A stretch of DNA of 64,000 bases from Nitrospiraceae bacterium (GTDB lineage Bacteria; Nitrospirota; Nitrospiria; Nitrospirales; UBA8639). Every line of letters starts with the position of its first letter. The stretch's first letter is position 1. The translations under genes were made by a program, and so were the position numbers. The stretch is from assembly GCA_020632595.1 (NCBI GenBank), contig JACKFF010000001.1, positions 1,069,441 to 1,133,440 of the forward strand, written 5' to 3'. Below are positions 54,777-63,926 of this stretch, one piece after another. The notes below the pieces were generated by a model. The model saw only the letters and a program-made list of their open reading frames with translations. It did no database searches and was not told the DNA's origin.

Positions 54777-56783
54777 TTACTCCTCTTCCCGGTCAAAATT
54801 TATCATAGGGGGTGCATCAGGGGTCGGCAACGTAAAGCTAATCGTCACGATTCGATTCTGTGATTCGGCCCAAATTCGACCACCATGGGCTTCGACCATA
54901 CCTTTGCAGATCGCCAACCCGAGACCGGTACCACGAATGAGTCGTGTCCGCGGACCCTTTAACCGGTAGAATCGATTGAAAATACTTAGCAATTCTTCCT
55001 GAGGGATTCCTTCTCCCTCGCTGGAGACGCTTACCTCCACCTGATTGGGCGTCGTGCGGCCAACAATGCTGACCAAGGACCCTGGGGGAGAATATTTTAT
55101 GGCATTATCTAACAGGTTGATCAGGACTTGCTGAATTTCCATCCCATCCACAAAAATAGGTGAAATTTTCTCCCCAAGGCTCACCTGCAGAGATCGGTTT
55201 TTCAAAGACATTTCCAACCGTCTGATTGCGCCTTCGACCAAATCTTCCAATAAATGCCATTCACGATGAGGAGCCAGCGTTCCCGCTTCAACCTTTGACA
55301 TATCCAGAAGATTATCAACCAATCCATTTAAAAAATCGATTTCCTGATTGATACCCTGGAGAAATTCCTGCTGCACCTTGGATGCATCCTGTCTGGAAAG
55401 CTCAATCAACCCGGCTATAGAGGCCTTGATGGCCGTAAGTGGAGTCCGTAATTCGTGTGACACCAAAGACAGAAGAGCGGTTTTAAGGGCATCGCTTTGA
55501 CGAAAGGCCTCAACTTTTGCGGCTTCACTTTTTCGCAAATTTTCCTCTACCTGTTGTCGTTCAAACCCATTCACGAATATTTCTCCGGCCATTTGGAGGA
55601 GCCTGATGTCTTCTTCGGACCAAGTCTTTTCATGCCGGACTGAATCAAACCCAAGAAATCCGAACAACTTTCCCCGCATAGCCATGGGGACAATCACCAG
55701 CGATTGGATTTGCTGCCTCTGAAATTCCTGCTTTTCGGTATTCGCCTCGCGTGGAAGATTGGCCACACTTGAGATTTGAAAAAAGGGGCCGGAGAGCAGA
55801 CGTTCTGCAAACCAGGGTATATCCTGCATTCGAAGGCCCTGAAGTCTTGGTAGTTGAGGCTCAATACCCGTCTGACACCATTCATGGGTATTGTTCATGG
55901 TCGTCCCGTCATCCTCAAATATAAATACATAACTTCGATCCACTCCTCCAAACGTTCCGATGGCTTCCAGCGCCCGATTAATCTCCGCATCCAAATCCTT
56001 TGCTTCAAGACTGATGAATTGGGTTGAAAGATTCGTCATGAGATTTTCAATTTCGATTCGATAGCGTAGAGCCGTTTCTATCCTGGAACGTTCGTGGATT
56101 TCATGTTCAAGTTCCTGATTGGCCAGTTTGACCTGTCTCGTTATAAGAATTCCGAAAATGATCACTATGGTACCGATCAAAGATTCCCAAACGATCATGT
56201 TCGAGATTTTTTCCTGGGAATTTCTGCTGTATAACTTGACCGCCTTGTTGGCGACTTCAATCAACCTGGCATTTAAAGCCAGAAGCCCGTCTAACTCCAA
56301 AGAATTTTCGGGATGATCGGATGATCTTTTCAAAAAGGTATCGACCCGCTGCATAAATTCGGCCATGAGTGTTTGTTGCTCACCTAATGCCTGCCGTATT
56401 TCCTGGGATGGAGGGGGAGGAAGGACCGCCGTATCGCCACTTTCCTGATTAATCACAGCCTCTCCACCGACGAGTAAGGCATCCAGATTTTGTTTCAGCA
56501 TCTTTTGGGTGATCTTGTAATCAGCAGGAATCCCTTGGGAAATCAATAAAATTTCATTCATGAGTCGTTGAGACAACATCCGCTGTTGTCCCGCCAGATC
56601 TACCATCACACTGTCGAGCTTTTGATTCTGAATTGTGGTGATCGTATAGAGCAGGATGCCGAACAAGGCTAAGATAAACACGGTGGAGAGAATCAATAAC
56701 GCTCGCCCGATTGATCCTGTTCCAAGCCATGCACGTTTGGGTGGCTTCACGACTTTCCATCCTTTGATGTCGCCCCTGGTCAC
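54777..56783 (-). CDS. Sensor histidine kinase with PilJ-like and GAF domains
   Basis: 668 residues. Membrane helices at ~25-48 and ~200-216. Between them a type IV pili methyl-accepting/NarX-like helical domain (LAGQQRMLSQRLMNEILLIS, a PilJ-type start). GAF domain ~265-410 (SLVIVPMAMRGKLFGFLGFD). HisKA with His443 in SHELRTPLTAIKASI, and HATPase (NLLDNAIKYSPPG, SEGEGIPQEEL, GTGLGLAICKGMVEAHGG). The paired regulator follows. The PilJ-like sensor region recalls nitrate/nitrite-type sensing, but the ligand is not shown. Confidence 0.9.
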   Translation of the reverse strand: MTRGDIKGWKVVKPPKRAWLGTGSIGRALLILSTVFILALFGILLYTITTIQNQKLDSVMVDLAGQQRMLSQRLMNEILLISQGIPADYKITQKMLKQNLDALLVGGEAVINQESGDTAVLPPPPSQEIRQALGEQQTLMAEFMQRVDTFLKRSSDHPENSLELDGLLALNARLIEVANKAVKLYSRNSQEKISNMIVWESLIGTIVIIFGILITRQVKLANQELEHEIHERSRIETALRYRIEIENLMTNLSTQFISLEAKDLDAEINRALEAIGTFGGVDRSYVFIFEDDGTTMNNTHEWCQTGIEPQLPRLQGLRMQDIPWFAERLLSGPFFQISSVANLPREANTEKQEFQRQQIQSLVIVPMAMRGKLFGFLGFDSVRHEKTWSEEDIRLLQMAGEIFVNGFERQQVEENLRKSEAAKVEAFRQSDALKTALLSLVSHELRTPLTAIKASIAGLIELSRQDASKVQQEFLQGINQEIDFLNGLVDNLLDMSKVEAGTLAPHREWHLLEDLVEGAIRRLEMSLKNRSLQVSLGEKISPIFVDGMEIQQVLINLLDNAIKYSPPGSLVSIVGRTTPNQVEVSVSSEGEGIPQEELLSIFNRFYRLKGPRTRLIRGTGLGLAICKGMVEAHGGRIWAESQNRIVTISFTLPTPDAPPMINFDREEE

Positions 56784-57000
56784 TCAATCCATACAATAAA
56801 GAAATTATCTGAATTTCTCATCATACCCTAAACTCTTCGATAGTTTTTCAAACACATGGGTTGCGGGTATGTGAGTTGCCAGTGACCTAAGGAGGCCTGC
56901 CAAAGAGTTTTCACTCCGATTCGATGTTTTTGATCACTGGATTTATACTGTGCCACGTTAACGAATCATTCGCCTCCCTACCCTCTTCATTTTTCATCTC

Positions 57001-57193
57001 GGGTCTGTTGAAAAAAGCCGCCAGCGACGTTCTCGCCATTTTTCCGTGCTCACGTACTACACGTACGCTCCGCGCGGAAAAACGACTGCGGCCTTGCTGG
57101 ACGGACTTTTTTGAACCGACCCGGAGCCTTTGATGAGTAATCTAATCCTGGGCAAATTTGTCTTTAAAAATCTTTATTTATTCAACACTCCCA
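57001..57193 (+). repeat. MITE-like repeat, left copy
   Basis: Starts GGGTCTGTTGAAAAAAGCC. Within it, GGTCTGTT..AAAAAAGCCGCC..AGC and the reverse complement of GCTGGACGGACTTTTTTGAA..CCGACC (to about 57122) form imperfect ~25-bp terminal inverted repeats, giving a ~120-bp element. Similarity to the copy at 62960-63151 continues a further ~70 bp to TCAACACTCCCA and includes an ATGAGT..CTxAT open-frame start. No target duplication seen. Confidence 0.8.
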
Positions 57194-58500
57194 TCTCGCT
57201 TAATGCCGGTCAAAGACCTCATACGATTCAAGTTCTTTCTCTATATCGCTGAAATTTCACCGTCCCTTCCCTTCACGGTTGTCTTCTTTCTTGGAGATAT
57301 TCATGAATACACAATCTCAAATGCACTTAAACAGACAGAAGGTAAGCGACGCTCTCATTGCCCTTGAAGGCTCTGCGTCCCATTCCGGGAAAGCGCCGCT
57401 CAGATCTGTTAAGAAAAACCGGTTCTCACCGGGACAATTGATATCCGCTTGCACGCTCCAGAGATCTGAAAAGGGAAAATGCTTGGAATGTCTTCTGCCG
57501 GTATACTCCTGGTATTAGTCAGGACCGGAAACGAAATGCTTTAATCGCTTGAATTCCGATGCGCCCCTCGGCAAACACTGCTTCATTGCGGGGTGGCGCA
57601 TGGAGAGTTTGTCCAGTGTGGTTATTATTCCTGGACATTTGAATGAACAGGGCGATGCATGGTGTCCCATATTCAGAAAAAACCCGACCACGACAACCAG
57701 AATTCAGGAGTTTTACCCGTCGTAAAGCCTGCGGGCTAGTGTTTGTGTTTTTTGGGACAGTAAGCCGGGTCAATGAGATTGGGTTCCTTTATGTATCCTT
57801 AACAGATGATCCATAATATAAAATGTAATACCTTGACCGTCGGGTGGACGGCCATGACTCATGTATGCTTGAAATCCTTATGGATATGAACCTTCTGTTT
57901 TTGCATCGTCGATTCATGGACGGGATCCCGAACGGTCCTTCTGAAAATTCGAGAGCGGTCACCTGCCTTGGAAATCGGGGACACCTTCTTTCAAATCAAA
58001 GGCGCACAACCACCCGGCAAGAAAATTTCGAGAAAACCAAGGCATCAGCAGATGAGCCAAAGCATGATCTGATGACCATCTGCACCAACTCCCCTTTCAA
58101 ATGCCCCAGTTTTTGACAGCCGGAAGCATTCACCCTGCGTTAATTTTCTGGAATGTGTTTTTTCCCGTGGATCCTGCACAACGAAACAATCACACCTTTG
58201 GGATGATGGTCCGGAAACCTTCAATTCCCTCCCTCATCTACCTCTTGTGGCTGTTTATTGCGTGGCTTACCAATGGAATTTTTGCACAAGGCTGGTGGAT
58301 TTTGTTAAGGAAGAACAGAAACCCTTTGATCGAAAGGGCACCGACTGAGACCAGTGGGCTTTCCGGTGATTCAGAGCTTACGAAGGTTGTTGGGTCGCGA
58401 AGGCATTGCCCCATGAGTATGCTCACCGACATGCTAATAGGGCTACAAGGCGGCAGCCGGATTACAAATTTTACCAGCACCCTAGATTTCGGTGTCTTGA
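57194..58500. other. Gene-poor segment inside the inverted repeats
   Basis: Upstream sequence of the segment bounded by inverted repeats. It contains a possible small gene (57303-57518) and several open frames without signals; a frame at 58203-58571 includes one membrane-like stretch (YLLWLFIAWLTNGIFAQGWW) but lacks a ribosome site. Confidence 0.35.
57303..57518 (+). CDS. Possible small protein, 71 residues
   Basis: ATG at 57303 with TTGGAG about 7 bases upstream opens a frame reading MNTQSQMHLNRQKVSDALIA, then polar, basic sequence ending with CLECLLPVYSWY. No family recognised. Its position between the repeat and degenerate sequence makes it doubtful. Confidence 0.3.
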   Translation: MNTQSQMHLNRQKVSDALIALEGSASHSGKAPLRSVKKNRFSPGQLISACTLQRSEKGKCLECLLPVYSWY

Positions 58501-59529
58501 TCAGACCACATGGTAGCGAGAGGAGGACTGTGCGTCATTTTTTTCCAGAATCCTGCGACAGGCTTCCTTGAGAGATTTCAGATGAACCGGTTTGACAAAA
58601 AACCCTTGAGCGCCTTCCTGTAACAGTTGCCGGAGGGCTCGTTCGTCCGAAGCGCCAGACATCATCAACACCGGCATTTGATGTCCCAACCATCGTAATT
58701 CATCCAGCATGGTCCGCCCATCCATAATGGGCATATCCATATCCAATAAAATGCCATCCACCGTTTGGCGGCTTGCCACAGTCAGGCCTTCCCATCCATT
58801 TCTGGCAACAAGGACTTTATATCCCCATTCCTTGAGCGCCTGACTCAACAGGCTGCCCACAGAAGGATCATCATCAACCACCAACAGACATGGACGTCCT
58901 TCCGGAGTCTCGGTTTCATCAGAGGACAGACTCCCCGACGCTGTATTGAGTGCCTGAAGGGTTTGCAAACACGAGGGGCAGTAGGTATTCACAAGATCGA
59001 TCTCAGAGAATTTGAGATGCTCCATCGACAGGAAGGTTGCCAATGTCCGAAATCCTTTTGCACCGGCAGGCTCCACAGATAGATCCGACACGCGTTCACA
59101 CCATGCGCACGAAGAAACGAATTGAGAGAAAGTCGAAGTTGGAAGACAATGCCGCAACACATTGGCCTTGGAGATGACTCCGACGAGAATCTGATCACCC
59201 ACTACAGGCATTCTCTGGATTTGCGTCTGAATCATCAAATTCAACACCATATCAAGCGGTTCATCCTCGCGCACATAAACCGGCGGGGTCATAGTATCTT
59301 CCACTCTGAGTTCATCCAGCGAATCCAAGCGTGAAACGGCTTCGAACAACCGGAGATCCGACACAATCCCAAGAATTTTTCGGGTGGAATCAACCACAGG
59401 CCATCCACAATATTGACCGGAGAGGAATTGCAAGGCCAGATCGTTTTCGAATTTCCCACTTCTAAGTGGCAAGGCTTTTGGGTCCATTAAGTCTTTTGCC
59501 AATGGAGGAGGTGAAGGCAGGTGGTTCAT
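58501..59529 (-). CDS. CBS-pair / CxxC / receiver fusion protein
   Basis: 342 residues. CBS pair ~10-130 (VEDTMTPPVYVREDEPLDMV, RMPVVGDQILVGVISKANVL), a small cysteine module ~140-200 (SCAWCERVSD ... YCPSCLQTL, the CxxC pair common in PAS/receiver proteins), then a receiver ~215-335 (LLVVDDDPSVG, Asp in GILLDMDMPIMDG, VLMMSGAS, FVKPVHLK). No output domain. It may link adenine-nucleotide sensing to a phosphorelay. A sigma-54-type promoter lies ~125 bases upstream. A decayed copy of its receiver part lies at 60006-60519. Confidence 0.85.
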   Translation of the reverse strand: MNHLPSPPPLAKDLMDPKALPLRSGKFENDLALQFLSGQYCGWPVVDSTRKILGIVSDLRLFEAVSRLDSLDELRVEDTMTPPVYVREDEPLDMVLNLMIQTQIQRMPVVGDQILVGVISKANVLRHCLPTSTFSQFVSSCAWCERVSDLSVEPAGAKGFRTLATFLSMEHLKFSEIDLVNTYCPSCLQTLQALNTASGSLSSDETETPEGRPCLLVVDDDPSVGSLLSQALKEWGYKVLVARNGWEGLTVASRQTVDGILLDMDMPIMDGRTMLDELRWLGHQMPVLMMSGASDERALRQLLQEGAQGFFVKPVHLKSLKEACRRILEKNDAQSSSRYHVV

Positions 59530-59651
59530 GAGAGGTCCTCTCTTTCAAACCGGTTTCAAACAGAAAACCATTGGGTGAAGGGGGTGGGGGATGAACCGAT
59601 CAATGATGACCGGACTAACTATAAAGAACTATGGAACTACAACTAAATTAC

Positions 59652-59667
59652 AGCAATATACAGGCCA
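59652..59667 (-). promoter_or_regulatory. Sigma-54-type promoter of the CBS-receiver gene
   Basis: Minus strand TTGGCCTGTATATTGCTG: GG (59666-59665), ten bases, GC (59654-59653), with TTGGC and TTGCT boxes. Expected start near 59641, about 110 bases before the ATG at 59529. Confidence 0.65.
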
Positions 59668-60005
59668 AAAATTGTTGAAAGAGGCCTACATCAAAAAACA
59701 CCTTATATTTCATATGGTAAACAAAAGACGGGATACCTGCCAATAAAATTCTATAAAGGTTAGACGTATCAAAATAAACAATATCTTTAGGGTAAATCAT
59801 ACAATCTGACGGTGGAAATATTTCACGGACTGAGCGTTAAAATCCCTCACCACCCATCCAGGACAGATCACGGTTTGTGTCCATAGACCTTTTCTTGGCC
59901 ACCCACATAGCCCTCATGAGTGCCAACTCTCAGAGTTGTGTACCAGTTACATCTCCCCACCTGGAGGGGGAGCAATGGAACATGGACAAGGTTACCGAGA
60001 CTCTT
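59668..60005. other. Non-coding region
   Basis: About 340 bases between the sigma-54 promoter and the receiver pseudogene. Possible upstream activator sites; none defined. Confidence 0.35.
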
Positions 60006-60519
60006 TTATATCTTGTTGGAGCCAATAGAAAAATAAGAAGCGGCAATTTCCTCAACGCCATACTTTGCAAATACTTGTCTGCAAGTTTGCTGAAGAGATA
60101 GGAGATGAAGCGGTTTCAAAACGAGGCCTTGGGCTCCTTCCATCAACAGTTGCCGATGACCTGTCCGTCCAGCTCGTTTGACATCATCAGCACAGGAATT
60201 TGATAGCCCAACCATCGCAATTCACGAAGCATGGTCCGTCCGTCCATAATAGGCATATCCATATCTACAAGCATTCCATCCACCGGGCGGCGACCCGCCA
60301 GAACCAAGTCTCCCATCCATTCCTTGCCGCAACGACATCGTATCCCCACTCCGCTAGCGCCTCTTTCAACACTCCCGCTGAAGCAGAATCAATACCCACA
60401 ATCATTAAACATTGGCGATTTTCCTTCGTATTCCATTGAGATTTATACTTCCTTGAAGACACGAACGCGCTTTTATTGAGGGGGGAAGCCACTGTAGGAC
60501 AAAAGGAAATCCGTTCCAT
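60006..60519 (-). pseudogene. Broken receiver-domain gene, copy of the 58501-59529 receiver
   Basis: Three frames in order give a receiver: LMIVGIDSASAGVLKEALAE and WGYDVVAARNGWE, then GRRPVDGMLVDMDMPIMDG and RTMLRELRWLGYQIPVLMM, then LLMEGAQGLVLKPLHLLSLQ. The text closely matches the receiver of the neighbouring gene. Two frameshifts (near 60305-60320 and 60165-60180) and loss of the first acidic pair (VVDDD to IVGID) make it non-functional. It lacks CBS domains. Confidence 0.7.
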
Positions 60520-61499
60520 GAGTAGCCTGCCTTTCTAAACGGTTTCGAAATTAAACCCGGCACTTAGTAACCTACTAATAAGGGTAAAATTCTAAAATGG
60601 GTACTCTATAAAACCCTGGGTTTTTCAATAATGCTCAATGCAATCTAGACCTTTTGTACGACCTTGAGGGCAGCGCTGTAGATCTAGTCAATTTGAGGGG
60701 TCAAATATCCTGGTTAGCAAAAAATATATGTTTGACATTTTCGTGGCTCTTACCCGTACACCCTCACCATAGTCTGATTCAGCTCCAGCTGAAGGATCTC
60801 CGGACTACAAAAACTGTCTGCCGGTTTTAGCCTGTTAACAAAATTGAAATTAAGAATGGCAATCTTTAAATTTGGTGGCGTCAGCCTGCTCTTGCTCCCC
60901 GATTCGCTGAATCGGATTGGAGTGCGACGATTGTCGGAGGGGATGTGATTGCTCACTGGTCGGGCAAAGGCCATGTGTTCGAAATGGAAAACTACCGGAA
61001 ATTTTTCCTTAGAGAGGTAAACGGCATGCTTGAAGAGGGGTCTTTTTTGCGAGCATCGCAAGGGCTTTTCAATCGGACACTGATCTGTTGCCAAGTATCG
61101 ATGAATGTTGATCCGAAGACCGAGGCCCGGGAATCATTTGGTAACGTGCACGATTTCGCTCCAGGACACACACGAAGTCATCCATTCCCGTGGACCTGCA
61201 AGAGCCTGGCGGAGACTTGCAATGGAGAATTCACCTGGATGTGAGGGATAGGCCGGTTCAGCGCAATCTCCGGCACCACCCCGTTTCAGTCCCACATGGA
61301 GATTGAAGTACCCCAATCAGGAGCCATCCAGGGTGAGGCCGCCTGGCCTGAATTCACCTATCAATGCCCCTGACATACCCACCAAGGCCCCATATTCTCA
61401 GAAAACACCAATTCTCCAGTAGGTTAATGATGCTATCTGGTGTCGAAAAAGAGGCCACCCCCAAACTTAAATGCCCGACCGTTGCAGAAGCCCCGCCAC
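60520..61499. other. Non-coding region
   Basis: About 980 bases with only unsupported short frames. Some text around 60945-61100 is protein-like on the plus strand (VIAHWSGKGHVFEMENY), perhaps a remnant, but no start or family is visible. Confidence 0.35.
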
Positions 61500-61622
61500 C
61501 TATTGGCAGAGGTCATCAATAACGCAATCCAAACACTTCGCATGCCGATCTTCTGGCGAGAAATCGCCTGAACCAACATCTGGTTTCCCACAAACTTCAT
61601 CCTTCTTCTCATCAAATTTCAT
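61500..61622 (-). CDS. Possible small cysteine-rich protein, 40 residues
   Basis: ATG at 61622, with TTGAAG a few bases upstream, opens MKFDEKKDEVCGKPDVGSGD, then FSPEDRHAKCLDCVIDDLCQ, ending TAG at 61500. Four cysteines (11, 30, 33, 39), acidic composition. Could bind a metal. No family recognised. Confidence 0.4.
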   Translation of the reverse strand: MKFDEKKDEVCGKPDVGSGDFSPEDRHAKCLDCVIDDLCQ

Positions 61623-61830
61623 GATTCTTCAAATTGTAAATTGTGAAAAGTTTCGTTGAGTCGATTCAGGAAATTCTAGATCCACTCTCGAGATTAATGC
61701 CATTACGGCCTATGATAGAGTGTGGAGAAGTTTTGTGCATCGAAATTATTGCTCCCGGCAAGCCATCAGGAAGAGAACACCTCGCCCGCCGAGGCACCTT
61801 AAGAATCATCATGAAGTCATTGAGGATCCG

Positions 61831-62772
61831 ATGAACAAAAAACCGCAATTTCCTGACGAACAATCCAGTGAAGGGGCTTTCGTGCGGCAAGGGGATGCCT
61901 TCCGGGAATGGGTGACTGATGGCGGCAGTTCAGGATTTCCTGCGACGCGTGGGCGGTATCATCTGTATGTCTCCTGGGCATGTCCATGGGCACATCGCAC
62001 GATTATTGTGCGAAAACTCAAACGGTTGGAAGACGTGATTGGCATGACGGTGGTTGATCCGATTCGGGATGACCGGGGTTGGGCCTTTCGAGACGGACCG
62101 GGACATTCGACCGACCCCGTCAACGGGTTTCAGTTTCTGAGCGAGGCTTATCGTGCGACCGATTCGGCCTATCACGGACGCGTGACGGTTCCTGTGTTGT
62201 GGGATCGTGAAACCAAACGTATCGTGAGTAATTCCGATGACGACATCCTTCGGATGTTTAATTCGGCCTTTAATCCATTCACAGTCAGTGCGTTTGACCT
62301 TTATCCGGTTGATCTCCGGCAGGAGATTGACCAACTGAATAACGATATTTATGAACAGGTCAATGATGGTGTGTACCGCGCAGGGTTTGCGACATCCCAA
62401 CGAGCTTATGAACACGCAGTCCGGCGCCTGTTTGACATGCTGGATAGACTGGAGTCCCGCTTAACCACACGACGATATCTTTTTGGCAAGAGCCCCATGG
62501 AGACAGACTGGCGGTTGTTCGTGACGCTCATCAGATTTGACGCGGTGTACCACGGACATTTCAAATGTAATATCCGGCGCATTGTGGATTATCCCAATTT
62601 GTTTGGCTATCTCAAAGATCTCTATCAATACAATGACGTGGCGGACACCGTGAATATGGATCACATCAAACGCCATTACTACATCACCCACGATGACATT
62701 AACCCCACGGGTATCGTTCCCCTCGGCCCCGAGCAGGATTTTCGCTCTCCCCATGGCCGGGAACATCTGTAG
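61831..62772 (+). CDS. yqjG: Glutathionyl-hydroquinone reductase (YqjG/ECM4, Xi-class GST)
   Basis: 313 residues from the ATG at 61831. The catalytic Cys51 lies in SWACPWAHRT (CPWAxR signature), followed by TIIVRKLKRLEDVIGMTVVD and WGFAFRDG-like text. VPVLWDRETKRIVSNSDDDI is the GST glutathione-site loop, and the C-terminal helical domain has YLFGKSPMETDWRLFVTLIRFD and YHGHFKCNIRRI. It reduces glutathionylated quinones in the cytoplasm. Stands alone within the repeat-bounded segment. Confidence 0.92.
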   Translation: MNKKPQFPDEQSSEGAFVRQGDAFREWVTDGGSSGFPATRGRYHLYVSWACPWAHRTIIVRKLKRLEDVIGMTVVDPIRDDRGWAFRDGPGHSTDPVNGFQFLSEAYRATDSAYHGRVTVPVLWDRETKRIVSNSDDDILRMFNSAFNPFTVSAFDLYPVDLRQEIDQLNNDIYEQVNDGVYRAGFATSQRAYEHAVRRLFDMLDRLESRLTTRRYLFGKSPMETDWRLFVTLIRFDAVYHGHFKCNIRRIVDYPNLFGYLKDLYQYNDVADTVNMDHIKRHYYITHDDINPTGIVPLGPEQDFRSPHGREHL

Positions 62773-63019
62773 AATGCCAACCGGCAACCGTGGTAGACAG
62801 TGCCTCTCCCGGAATATTTGCTACCCAGGCAGTCCATGCCCCCATTCCTAACGGGACAAATTCCACGGATCCCTCCATTTCTCCAAAAATACCCTCTGAA
62901 TACCTGAAAAATACATGTGAAGTCGCTAGAATAGGTCCCACCTTTCCATCGTTCGACTTTGGGAGTGTTGAATAATAAAGATGTTCAAGGGCAAATTTGC
63001 CCAGAATGAGATGACTCAT
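62699..63019 (-). CDS. Doubtful ORF beginning inside the repeat, 106 residues
   Basis: From the ATG at 63019, just outside the MITE core, the frame reads MSHLILGKFALEHLYYSTLP ... GEMEGSVEFVPLGMGAWTAW and overlaps the reductase gene end by 74 bases. The left repeat carries a matching start, MSNLILGKFVFKNLYLFNT, which soon stops. It may be a remnant gene duplicated with the repeat. Confidence 0.25.
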   Translation of the reverse strand: MSHLILGKFALEHLYYSTLPKSNDGKVGPILATSHVFFRYSEGIFGEMEGSVEFVPLGMGAWTAWVANIPGEALSTTVAGWHSTDVPGHGESENPARGRGERYPWG

Positions 63020-63151
63020 TAAAGGCTCCGGGTCGGTTCAAAAAAGTCCGTCCAGCAAGGCCGCAGCCGTTTTTACGCGCGGAGCGTACGCGTAGTACGT
63101 GAGCAAGGAAAAATGGCGAGAACGCCGCTGGCGGCTTTTTTCAACAGACCC
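62960..63151 (-). repeat. MITE-like repeat, right copy (inverted)
   Basis: Reverse complement of the repeat at 57001-57193, with its GGGTCTGTTG end outermost. The two copies bound a 5.8-kb segment as long terminal inverted repeats. The core again has ~25-bp imperfect terminal inverted repeats. Confidence 0.8.
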
Positions 63152-63291
63152 TACAAGGTGAATTCAACTTGTAAGCGCAACTCAACATTCTCAGTTGATT
63201 GAAAGAATTTGCAAGACAAGACTTCTGAGAGCGGATTATTGGGACACTTCAACAAGTAGCCGAAGAGGGTCACGATTGGAAAGAAAGGCGC

Positions 63292-63678
63292 TTATTCGAG
63301 TAACATTTGGCCGTCGATATTCCGAATGATTCTGGCGCGACCGGACTGGTCGAGCTGCGCTTCAATCCAGTCCCCCACATGCGCCGGACGATCAATCTGG
63401 GTATTTTCATCAAAAGGCAGTCTGGCTTCAATCTGATCGTTTACGTGCACGACATAGGCCGCGCCCTCGATTTTAAACACCTGCCCCTGAACCTTTCTTA
63501 GATGCTTATTGGCGGATAACGCCTCCTGTTGAATCTGTTGGTAGCCTTTGGTGCCTTCGACAATGCCACGCCCCATAGCCGCTTGCTGAGCGCCCACGAA
63601 TTCCTGCTGTCCCACGCATCCCATCAGTCCTATAGTGGCCAATGTTACGCTCATCCAGCTCCGATGACTTGATGCCAT
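63292..63678 (-). CDS. Small lipoprotein, 128 residues
   Basis: Signal peptide with lipobox-like LMGC (cysteine about residue 21), then a Gln/Ala-rich helical stretch (~25-60) and a C-terminal small beta domain (GQVFKIEGAAYVVHVND, EARLPFDENTQIDRPAHVGD, WIEAQLDQSGRARIIR) that looks OB-like. A good ribosome site (AGGAGAAAGGAAAG) lies upstream. Function unknown; probably membrane-attached in the periplasm. Confidence 0.7.
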   Translation of the reverse strand: MASSHRSWMSVTLATIGLMGCVGQQEFVGAQQAAMGRGIVEGTKGYQQIQQEALSANKHLRKVQGQVFKIEGAAYVVHVNDQIEARLPFDENTQIDRPAHVGDWIEAQLDQSGRARIIRNIDGQMLLE

Positions 63679-63909
63679 TCCCGGCTTTCCTTTCTCCTAC
63701 TCACTCAGGCACATCACATCATGAACAGTACAAGTATGAATTATCCTATCACACGCGCTCAGAGAATCCAGTAAATAGGGCTCATTTCAGACCGTGTGAC
63801 GCCGGCAACTCCCCATCCACTCAATCACTTTTCTCTTTCTTACCCACAATCTTTTCCTCCGACTTCCCAAAGAAAATTGACCTTTACATAGAATTCTTTT
63901 ACCCTTCCC
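63679..63909. other. Intergenic region with possible promoter for the next gene
   Basis: Includes TTGACC at 63877-63882 on the plus strand, a possible -35 box for the partial gene at the window end. No gene seen. Confidence 0.35.
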
Positions 63910-63923
63910 GTGAACATGTTCAC
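63910..63923. promoter_or_regulatory. Perfect 14-bp palindrome (possible operator)
   Basis: GTGAACATGTTCAC reads the same on both strands and lies three bases before the ATG of a possible gene that runs off the window. A dimeric repressor site is possible. Confidence 0.35.
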
Positions 63924-63926
63924 AAC

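Noticed and set aside
57519..57773. Minus-strand frame of 84 codons inside the repeat-bounded segment
   Set aside because: No ribosome site or family features; composition does not look protein-like.
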